From assembly GCF_000147715.2 (NCBI RefSeq), contig NC_017934.1, positions 1,674,001 through 1,738,000 of the forward strand: 64,000 nucleotides of DNA, read 5' to 3'. Source of the stretch: Mesotoga prima MesG1.Ag.4.2. GTDB taxonomy: Bacteria; Thermotogota; Thermotogae; Petrotogales; Kosmotogaceae. Positions 1-6,201 of the stretch are shown here, in pieces. The notes beneath the pieces are model-generated. The model was not told the origin of the DNA. It ran no database searches and saw only the letters and a list, made by a program, of their open reading frames with translations. The first letter of the stretch is position 1; every line of letters begins with the position of its first letter. A program made the translations under genes and the position numbers.

Positions 1-1
1 T

Positions 2-925
2 GAGGGAATAGAGGTAGGACATTTCACTTTGATTGAAGACGCGCCAAGATGTTTGCGTACCGGCATAAGCATCGTAAGGATTTCTGGGGTATATGGATCT
101 CCGATTCCAGCGGCGTGCAGCGTTTTCAACGGTTATGGGAAATCGATGGGCCTTGTGCAGATAGAGGAGCTCGGGACTGTAGAGAGTGACATCTTTCTCA
201 CAAATACTCTGTCGATAGGGGCTGTTCAGCAGGGAGCAGCGAAACTAGCACTTGAAGACAATCCTGAAATGACATCTTTAAATGTTGTTGTAATGGAGTG
301 CAACGATGGGTACCTCAGTGATATTCGCTCATTATCTATCAGAGAAGAGATGGTATCTAAAGCTGTAATGGATGCAAGAAAAGACTTTGCTCTTGGTAGT
401 TGCGGAGCAGGAACTGGAATGATCTGTTTCGGGTATAAAGGGGGAATAGGATCTTCATCCAGGATTATTGAATTCGATGGGAGGAAGTACACCGTCGGGG
501 CGATTGTTCTTTCGAATTTCGGGAGGTCTTCCGATCTTAGAATACCTTCGCTAGAGTTGTCTAACGACAGTGGTAGTTCAGCTCAAGGTGCCGGATCCCT
601 GATCATGATTCTTGGCACCGACCTTCCCTTGATGCCCCATCAGTTGAAGCGGGTCTCGCGACATATGAGTCTTGCCATAGGCTTGCTTGGGGCTCCCGGA
701 CATCACGGAAGCGGTGATATCTCTCTTGCTTTCAGTACTGCGAGGGAGTACTCTTTGAGGGATCAGCGATTGATGAAAAATGAGAATACGATTAGCGAGA
801 TATTCAGGGCATCCGCATGGGCCTGCGTTGAGGCCATAGTTGATTCGATGCTTTCTTCCGACAGTATGACTGGCTTCAAAGGATCGGTCAAATCTTTGAA
901 GAGCGCAGTGATTCGCAAACCTTGA
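2..925 (+). CDS. P1 family (S58, DmpA-like) aminopeptidase, 5' end missing
   Basis: The frame is open to the left edge of the window, so the N-terminus is cut off by the window and not by a mutation. The first residues read as a glycine-histidine-rich strand (VGHFTLIED), typical of the start of DmpA/S58 peptidases, N-terminal nucleophile hydrolases that split themselves into two chains and remove N-terminal residues from small peptides. The self-cleavage region is visible: a Gly-Ser pair followed by LIMILGTDLPL, the usual start of the beta chain. Counting from the TTG at 29, the presumed nucleophile is Ser190, with ATD-like GTD just after it. An Asn-rich loop (LTNTLSIGAV) in the alpha chain also fits the family. 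Cytoplasmic; no signal seen in the part present. Substrate unknown. It stands alone before the next plus-strand gene, about 150 bases away. Confidence 0.85.
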   Translation, partial: EGIEVGHFTLIEDAPRCLRTGISIVRISGVYGSPIPAACSVFNGYGKSMGLVQIEELGTVESDIFLTNTLSIGAVQQGAAKLALEDNPEMTSLNVVVMECNDGYLSDIRSLSIREEMVSKAVMDARKDFALGSCGAGTGMICFGYKGGIGSSSRIIEFDGRKYTVGAIVLSNFGRSSDLRIPSLELSNDSGSSAQGAGSLIMILGTDLPLMPHQLKRVSRHMSLAIGLLGAPGHHGSGDISLAFSTAREYSLRDQRLMKNENTISEIFRASAWACVEAIVDSMLSSDSMTGFKGSVKSLKSAVIRKP

Positions 926-1079
926 AATTAATCTAGTTGAAGTCTGTCGAACACTTTGCGCGGTAACCTATTGATGCTAAGATTGAATATTCATTTATCG
1001 GGAGATGAAAATGAATGTTTAAAACTCGAGACCTAAAGTCGAATGAAGTTCTGGAGAAGCGTTCGGCAAGATTAGTTTA

Positions 1080-2435
1080 ATGAATATCGATGGCTACCGT
1101 GATTTCTTATCGCTTTTAAGGAACGGAATTATTCTGTGCGAGTTGACATTCGAGGGACGCTGCAAAGTGATCGATGCAAATCCAGCTGCGCTTGAAACTG
1201 AAGGTCTTACGAGAGAAGCTGCCATTGGAATGGACCTTGAACACTTGTTTCCTCCGGCCCGGGAATTCAGTGTAATGGACGGCGTTCGTAGAGTAAGCGA
1301 AACGGGCATTCCACTTCACATTGGATCGAAACATAATCCAGAAACAAGAAGCGAGATTTGGAGAGATGTATCGATTTCCAGACTTTCTTCAAATGTTATC
1401 GCCATTGTCTACAATGACTTTGACGAATCATCTGAAGCGAGGAAGGACCTGAAGAAGAGCAAATTAGAGCTAGATAGGCTGTTTTCAAACCTTCCCGGGA
1501 TTGCCTTCCGATGCAAGAACGACAAAGACTGGACTATGGAAGTTCTCAGTGGGGGATTGGTTGATCTTGCAGGCTATAGACCGGAAGAAATAATTGGAAA
1601 CAAAAAACTGTCGTATGCGGATCTCATCTTTTCGGAAGACAGGGAGAAAGTCTGGAAAAGCGTACAGGAGTCTTTTACCAGAGACGATCATTATGAGATT
1701 GAGTATAGAATAGTAACCAAGTCAGGCATTGTCAAACACGTACTGGAAAGGGGAAAAGTAATCAAAAACCCAGGTGAAGATCAGTCGTTCGTAGAGGGTT
1801 TCATCTCCGATATAACGGATCTTAAGGCTGCAAAGATCGAGATCGAAGAAAGCAAAGAAAGACTCGAAAACACTTTCAAGAGTACTGTAAATGCTCTTTC
1901 GAAGATCACTGAAATCAGAGATCCTTATACCTCTGGTCATCAAAGAAGAGTCGGACTCCTCGCTGAAGCCGTATCTAGAAAAATGGGACTTGAGAGAAAG
2001 CTTTGCGAAAACATCAGAATAAGCGGGCTCCTCCATGACATTGGTAAGCTTTGGATCCCTTCAGAGATTCTAAGTAAGCCAGGTAAACTCAATAAGATAG
2101 AAATGGAAATGATCAAGGAGCATCCACGGCTTGGTAGTGAAGTATTAAAGGAGATCGAGTTCGGTTTCCCGATTGCAGAATATGTTATCCAACACCACGA
2201 AAGAATGGACGGTTCCGGTTATCCAAACCGATTGAAAGGTGAAGAAATATCTCTACCGGCAAGAATAATTGCCGTTTCAGATGTTGTGGAAGCAATTTCA
2301 TCACATAGACCATACAGGCCTGCTCTTGGACTGAACGTCGCAATAGAGGAAATCACATCCGGAGCAAGAACTCTTTACGATCCTTCCGTTACAAGGGCTT
2401 GTGTTGATCTTCTGAAAAATGGTTTTTCCTTCTAG
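1080..2435 (+). CDS. PAS-PAS-HD-GYP signalling protein, probable cyclic-di-GMP phosphodiesterase
   Basis: A 451-residue soluble sensor protein. Residues about 5-115 and 130-250 look like two PAS domains (the second ends in the usual GFISDITD strand), joined by a short helical linker to an HD-GYP domain at about 260-445. The metal-binding HD pair is His319-Asp320 in LLHDIGK; further on are His372-His373 and the signature Gly380-Tyr381-Pro382 in HHERMDGSGYP, all intact. HD-GYP proteins hydrolyse cyclic-di-GMP (or related cyclic dinucleotides) and the PAS domains would gate this by a ligand or redox signal. No transmembrane segment is seen, so it probably acts in the cytoplasm. The ATG at 1080 has only a weak purine-rich stretch upstream (GGAGAAG about 20 bases away), so initiation may be inefficient. 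It converges with the minus-strand genes that follow, leaving only 4 bases between them. Confidence 0.9.
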   Translation: MNIDGYRDFLSLLRNGIILCELTFEGRCKVIDANPAALETEGLTREAAIGMDLEHLFPPAREFSVMDGVRRVSETGIPLHIGSKHNPETRSEIWRDVSISRLSSNVIAIVYNDFDESSEARKDLKKSKLELDRLFSNLPGIAFRCKNDKDWTMEVLSGGLVDLAGYRPEEIIGNKKLSYADLIFSEDREKVWKSVQESFTRDDHYEIEYRIVTKSGIVKHVLERGKVIKNPGEDQSFVEGFISDITDLKAAKIEIEESKERLENTFKSTVNALSKITEIRDPYTSGHQRRVGLLAEAVSRKMGLERKLCENIRISGLLHDIGKLWIPSEILSKPGKLNKIEMEMIKEHPRLGSEVLKEIEFGFPIAEYVIQHHERMDGSGYPNRLKGEEISLPARIIAVSDVVEAISSHRPYRPALGLNVAIEEITSGARTLYDPSVTRACVDLLKNGFSF

Positions 2436-2439
2436 TAGA

Positions 2440-2805
2440 TTACTGGGAGGGGATAGCCTCTATGATGTTTCTCTTTATAGAAAACAGGGGAATCCTTCTC
2501 CCTGTGACGAGAACCTGATACGTCCTTCCCACTTCCAGCATCCTGAAGACCTTAGACGCAGCATAAAAGCCCTGGCTTTCTGCGTTTCTCACAGTGAATT
2601 CCTCACCTGACTCGGAGATTATTCTGTAGTCGGAATTTCCCGCGCTTGAATTGTCTATCTTTTTTATGACGGTAATCTCAGTCATCATTACCGCTTTGTC
2701 ACCCCAGGTAAAGACCATAAAGAAGGCAAGCGCCACCAGTATTGTACCGAGTACTACAAAGACCTCTCCAGAAATATCTTTGAGTCTTCCTTTCAAACGA
2801 ATCAC
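2440..2805 (-). CDS. Small membrane protein of unknown function
   Basis: A protein of at most 121 residues with one hydrophobic segment near the N-terminus (about residues 14-34, ISGEVFVVLGTILVALAFF), then a hydrophilic domain rich in beta-strand-like sequence. I do not recognise a family. The listed GTG start lies only one base after a GGAG motif. The TTG four codons on (at 2796) has the same GGAG at about ten bases, so the true start could be there. It follows the Sua5 gene on the same strand with an 18-base gap, so the two are probably cotranscribed. The outer domain could face the cytoplasm or the periplasm; topology cannot be fixed from sequence alone. Confidence 0.6.
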   Translation of the reverse strand: MIRLKGRLKDISGEVFVVLGTILVALAFFMVFTWGDKAVMMTEITVIKKIDNSSAGNSDYRIISESGEEFTVRNAESQGFYAASKVFRMLEVGRTYQVLVTGRRIPLFSIKRNIIEAIPSQ

Positions 2806-2822
2806 TCTCCAACTTGCTACGT

Positions 2823-3860
2823 CTAAACTCTTTCGATTTTCCAGGCTGCTTTCCTGAGTCTATTCATTATTGCGAGACCGACTCCCGTTTCCGGGAAAGG
2901 CTCCGCTATAATTTGAGAGAAGCTCATGTTCTCCTTATCTCTGAGCTCTTTGAAGAGATTTGATGCGACTTCGAGAAGGTTACTTCTCGAACCGAGAACC
3001 ACCTTCTTTACTTGAACGGGATAATAGTCCCGGAGCTCTTCGGAACAGAGCACAAGTGAGCTCTTCCTTCCGGCGATGATCCCCACTTTGCTGACAACCA
3101 AGCCCAACTCGCCTTCCACAAGTATCAAAGGAATGTCAGGTGAGTAGTGACGATACTTCAAGCCAGGAGACAAAGGATCACCGAGATACTGCTCCCGGCC
3201 AGACGCAAAGCCCGGTATTTGTAGATCTGGAAGCACACCTTTGAGCTGATCTGGATCTATCGGCCCGGGTCTCAAAAGAACAGGTCTTTCCCTCGAAAGA
3301 TCTATGATAGTCGATTCTAGACCGAAGACTGTCGACCCCGAAAGGATAATACAGCTGACTCTCCCATCCATGTCTTCTACTACATGTTCTTCCCTGGTTG
3401 GACTGGGCTTTCCCGACAAGTTGGCGCTGGGAGCAGCAACTGGGACACAAGAAAGCTCGATAAGCTTAGAAGCTACCGGATGAGACGGAAACCTGATGGC
3501 GACCGTGTCAAGCCCAGCCGTTACCGAGTCAGGGATTCTTTTTCTCTTCCTGAAAATGAGAGTTACGGGGCCTGGCCAAACAGTGTCCATCAAAGCTGAA
3601 TACTCACTGAGATTCTGCGAAACAAGATCGGCGACCATTTCACGACTGGAAACATGAACAATCAGCGGATTGTCCTGCGGTCTTCCCTTTGCATGATAGA
3701 TTTTCGAAATTGCAGATTCATCTAGGGCGTTGGCGCCCAACCCGTATACCGTCTCCGTTGGGAAGACAACCAACTCACCGTCCCTGATAAATCTCGCTGC
3801 TTTTTTCAGTCTGAACTCATCCGGTTCCTCTGAATTTACTCTCAAATAAACTGTATTCAT
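2823..3860 (-). CDS. tsaC: L-threonylcarbamoyladenylate synthase (Sua5 type)
   Basis: Makes threonylcarbamoyl-AMP from threonine, bicarbonate and ATP, the first step of the t6A37 modification of ANN-decoding tRNAs; cytoplasmic. At 345 residues it is the long Sua5 form, with a YrdC domain (about 1-205) and a C-terminal Sua5 domain (about 220-340), not the short TsaC form. Visible hallmarks are PTETVYGLG at 34-42, the K58-G-R60 nucleotide-binding motif followed by PQDNPLIVHV, and the SAN segment in VAAPSANLSG near 140-150. The linker region GLKYRHYSP, which closes the active site in Sua5 proteins, is present. The start ATG lies 15 bases downstream of the stop of the DUF2905 gene, with a GGAGGATG ribosome site in the gap. 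The gene sits in a probable operon of small membrane proteins with no functional link that I can see. Confidence 0.93.
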   Translation of the reverse strand: MNTVYLRVNSEEPDEFRLKKAARFIRDGELVVFPTETVYGLGANALDESAISKIYHAKGRPQDNPLIVHVSSREMVADLVSQNLSEYSALMDTVWPGPVTLIFRKRKRIPDSVTAGLDTVAIRFPSHPVASKLIELSCVPVAAPSANLSGKPSPTREEHVVEDMDGRVSCIILSGSTVFGLESTIIDLSRERPVLLRPGPIDPDQLKGVLPDLQIPGFASGREQYLGDPLSPGLKYRHYSPDIPLILVEGELGLVVSKVGIIAGRKSSLVLCSEELRDYYPVQVKKVVLGSRSNLLEVASNLFKELRDKENMSFSQIIAEPFPETGVGLAIMNRLRKAAWKIERV

Positions 3861-3874
3861 TCATCCTCCGTGAT

Positions 3875-4114
3875 TCAAAAGAACTTGCTGATGAACTTCC
3901 AGAGCCACAGTATTCCCGTAATGCATACACTGACAACAAACCCCGAAGTGATTGGGAACCAGAACTCAAAACCATCCCGGCTTACATGAATATCTCCCGG
4001 AAGCCTTCCCAGACTGAGACCTGCCTTCCGGAAAATAAATAGGAGCAAAGCAATCGCCAGGCACAACAAGCCCACTTTCACCAGGAGTTTCTCAAAAGCC
4101 TCCGGACTTATCAC
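3875..4114 (-). CDS. DUF2905-family small membrane protein
   Basis: A 79-residue protein with two predicted membrane helices (about 11-27 and 51-74) separated by a short loop holding LGRLPGDIHV, the conserved signature of DUF2905. These proteins are common in bacteria, of unknown function, and the loop with its Gly-Arg-Leu-Pro-Gly-Asp core is nearly invariant. It is the first gene of a leftward group (this gene, tsaC and a small membrane protein), with 14-18-base gaps, so it is probably the promoter-proximal member. Upstream there is a GGAAGGTGAT ribosome site just before the ATG. Identification is by motif and length only. Confidence 0.85.
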   Translation of the reverse strand: MISPEAFEKLLVKVGLLCLAIALLLFIFRKAGLSLGRLPGDIHVSRDGFEFWFPITSGFVVSVCITGILWLWKFISKFF

Positions 4115-4399
4115 ACGATCACCTTCCTCATAAATTATAAACTATTTCTTTGAGGCAAAATGAAAGCGTTTTGCCGAAGGAATCGCTCTAGAGAAGAGCG
4201 CAGGATAGATTGATTGTTGGGGTGGGATCAAGAAACAATCAGAGAAAGTCAACCACTTTATTTCATCGCCCATGGGTTTCCCCCGTTTTCTTCCTGGTAG
4301 AGTCAACGTTATTGTCCTTTCAGCTTCGGTAGTTCAAGTTTCCCTGCTTGACAATGAATATTGTCACTGCTTCGTTTCATTTCGAATCTGCGGGTTATT
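4115..4399. other. Intergenic region without a clear gene
   Basis: About 285 bases between the DUF2905 gene start and the stop of the GNAT gene. The only open frame on the plus strand is short, overlaps the acetyltransferase antisense and lacks a ribosome site. It should contain the promoter of the leftward DUF2905-tsaC group, but I could not pick out a convincing -35/-10 pair. Confidence 0.5.
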
Positions 4400-4858
4400 T
4401 CAATCAAGTTTCATCATGAAGTCGGCTGCATCGGTTCTCTCTTGCCACCCCTGCTTCGCATAAAAGCCACGTCTATATGATTCTCTGTCTCTAATGTTTA
4501 TCAGTCTGATACGACAGCAACCTCTTTCTCTCGCTTCATTTATGGCTCTTCTTAGAAGTTCACTGCCAAATCCCTTTCCTCGCCAGACAGTCTTCACAAA
4601 AAGCTCGCCAACGTACCCTTCCGGCTTACCCATGAAAAGGTAGGGCAAGAAATGGACGCTCGTGTACCCGGTTAACTCGCCACCTTCTTCCGAAATGAGA
4701 ATCAGGTGATCATCTCTCTCGATACTCCATCTGATCATTTCCTTCACACTTTTCAGATAAATCTCTTCTTCAACATTCTTCATTTTGAACCATCCGATAT
4801 CAACTAATACCTCGTGTAGACCGGGAGCATCTGTGTCTCTAATCTCTCTTATGATCAT
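4400..4858 (-). CDS. GNAT-family N-acetyltransferase
   Basis: A single-domain acyl-CoA-dependent acetyltransferase of about 152 residues. The acetyl-CoA pyrophosphate loop is seen as R-G-K-G-F-G (residues 96-101 counted from an upstream GTG at 4867) inside VWRGKGFGSELLRRAINEA, preceded by the usual beta4 strand (GYVGELFVK). The C-terminal half has IRLINIRDRESYRRGFYAKQGW, a typical GNAT end in which YxxxGF packs against CoA. I prefer the ATG at 4858 because the GTG at 4867 lies almost on top of the AAAGGG ribosome site. Substrate cannot be told; proteins of this shape act on small molecules or protein N-termini. It is a single gene, with about 400 gene-free bases upstream. Confidence 0.85.
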   Translation of the reverse strand: MIIREIRDTDAPGLHEVLVDIGWFKMKNVEEEIYLKSVKEMIRWSIERDDHLILISEEGGELTGYTSVHFLPYLFMGKPEGYVGELFVKTVWRGKGFGSELLRRAINEARERGCCRIRLINIRDRESYRRGFYAKQGWQERTDAADFMMKLD

Positions 4859-4867
4859 TCTGATCAC

Positions 4868-5243
4868 GCCCTTTCATATTCAATTTCAAGCCCATTATTC
4901 CATAGACGATACTGCACAAACATTCAGTTAATCCTTGTGCGGAGAATCCATTTCATCATCTAAAGTCAAGAGCTAGTACTGTGAAGATCTTGAAGAGCGG
5001 AGAATTCGGGATTCTTTTCCAGCAAACTTCTTTCCGATGATTCTGAATCAAATATCTTGAAAAAGAGATTTCTTACGGATACTCATTTCTTCACTGCCCA
5101 CTAATCGGGCCTTCTCTCTAGCCAAAAAACCTGAACGAAATCTTATCCAGGGTCGAGATCTTTTGTGAAGTAAGAACAAATCCAAATGATCGTAAAAGGC
5201 TTAATCAGCCTTATTTGAAAAGACTTGAGCCATCTAGCTTGTA
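4868..5243. other. Intergenic region before the tRNA operon
   Basis: Roughly 375 bases with no open frame worth reporting. It must hold the leftward promoter of the acetyltransferase gene. The plus-strand tRNA promoter begins at its right edge. Otherwise I see nothing in it. Confidence 0.5.
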
Positions 5244-5272
5244 TTGACACGACCAGCGCACCATGATAGAAT
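5244..5272 (+). promoter_or_regulatory. Sigma-70-type promoter of the tRNA-Ser/tRNA-Arg operon
   Basis: A perfect -35 box TTGACA (5244-5249), a 17-base spacer and a -10 box TAGAAT (5267-5272) lie 14 bases before the first tRNA. This is the best promoter in the housekeeping part of the window. Confidence 0.85.
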
Positions 5273-5286
5273 GAACTCTGTAGGGT

Positions 5287-5376
5287 GGAGAGATGGCCGA
5301 GAGGCCGAAGGCGCGTGCCTGCTAAGCACGTGAGGGTTTATACCCTCCGAGGGTTCGAATCCCTCTCTCTCCGCCA
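5287..5376 (+). tRNA. tRNA-Ser (GCT)
   Basis: The 7-base acceptor stem GGAGAGA pairs fully with TCTCTCC near the 3' end, followed by discriminator G and an encoded CCA. The anticodon loop reads CTGCTAA, giving anticodon GCT (reads AGC/AGU). The long variable arm with its own stem (GAGGGTTTATACCCTC) is the hallmark of a serine tRNA, and the T loop TTCGAAT is intact. Confidence 0.95.
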
Positions 5377-5391
5377 TTATATTGTTTATGG

Positions 5392-5468
5392 GTGCCCGTA
5401 GCTCAGCTGGATAGAGCGCTAGACTGCGGATCTGGAGGCCGGGCGTTCAAATCGCCCCGGGCACGCCA
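5392..5468 (+). tRNA. tRNA-Arg (GCG anticodon)
   Basis: The acceptor stem GTGCCCG pairs with CGGGCAC, with discriminator G and encoded CCA. The D arm has the usual GCTCAGCTGGATAGAGC, the anticodon stem CTAGA/TCTGG carries loop CTGCGGA, and the T loop is TTCAAAT. The anticodon is therefore GCG, reading CGC (and CGU by wobble), where most bacteria use ACG with inosine. It lies 15 bases after tRNA-Ser and shares its promoter. Confidence 0.92.
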
Positions 5469-5478
5469 TTAATCCTTT

Positions 5479-6201
5479 CTATAGAACCATTTCTTTCAGT
5501 CTCTCCATAATTTCCTTGGGCTTTGAAATGCCGTAAATGCAGTTCTTTGGGTTGGCGACGAATTCTTTTTCGGTACTCACACTTCCGATAAACGCTCCAC
5601 CTCGAACGTTCTGAGTACCAGTGTCGGCACTAAAGCCTCCCAATACGCCCCTGTCTCCCGAACCCATTCCAGACGATGTTACAGGTATCACATGACCTAC
5701 TCCCAATATAAGTTCGAAGAAATTCCTTTTAAGCATCACGTTTGTGATGTGTCTGGCTACGATCATATGGGAATTCGCTCTGAACATTCCATAAGTTACC
5801 TCTACTCCCGCATCGCTAAGATTGTACTTGAAGGTAGTTCTATAGATCTCCACAAATACTATGCCAAGAAGCCCTGCTACGATGAAGAGCAGAACCGGAC
5901 CGTTATCAAATAGGGGCTTCAAATCATTGTAAGTTTCTTCCGGGAATAAGTACCTAACGAGCCATCCAGAAGCGTTCAAGATTGCCGGCCAGAAGAACCA
6001 ACCGAATTTTTTTCGCGAAAACGCAAGCAAAATGCCTGGAATCACGGTCAAGGCAATCCAGCTCACTATTAAGAACAGCCAGTTGTTTCCATCAATTCCA
6101 GAGAGATCAAAATTGAGATAGAAAACGATTCCCAATACGAAGTAGTAAGGGTAAATGAAGTATCTGATCATGAAAGAGCGACGCGTTGGTTTAAGATCCA
6201 T
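5479..6201 (-). CDS. Membrane protein with a bacterial PH-like domain
   Basis: A 240-residue protein. The N-terminal half has about four hydrophobic segments (roughly 14-30, 41-58, 66-85 and 102-118). The C-terminal half, from about residue 122, starts with a strand-rich segment (TTFKYNLSDAGVEVTYGMFRANSHMIVARHITNVMLKR broken across strands) that resembles bacterial PH (YdbS/YdbT-like) domains, in which a membrane anchor precedes a beta-barrel. It ends with NCIYGISKPKEIMERLKEM, the typical C-terminal helix of such domains. The start overlaps the stop of the addA-like gene by 11 bases, so it is the last member of that operon. It converges on the plus-strand tRNA-Arg with a 10-base gap. Function unknown; a link to the DNA-repair genes upstream is only by position. 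Confidence 0.7.
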   Translation of the reverse strand: MDLKPTRRSFMIRYFIYPYYFVLGIVFYLNFDLSGIDGNNWLFLIVSWIALTVIPGILLAFSRKKFGWFFWPAILNASGWLVRYLFPEETYNDLKPLFDNGPVLLFIVAGLLGIVFVEIYRTTFKYNLSDAGVEVTYGMFRANSHMIVARHITNVMLKRNFFELILGVGHVIPVTSSGMGSGDRGVLGGFSADTGTQNVRGGAFIGSVSTEKEFVANPKNCIYGISKPKEIMERLKEMVL

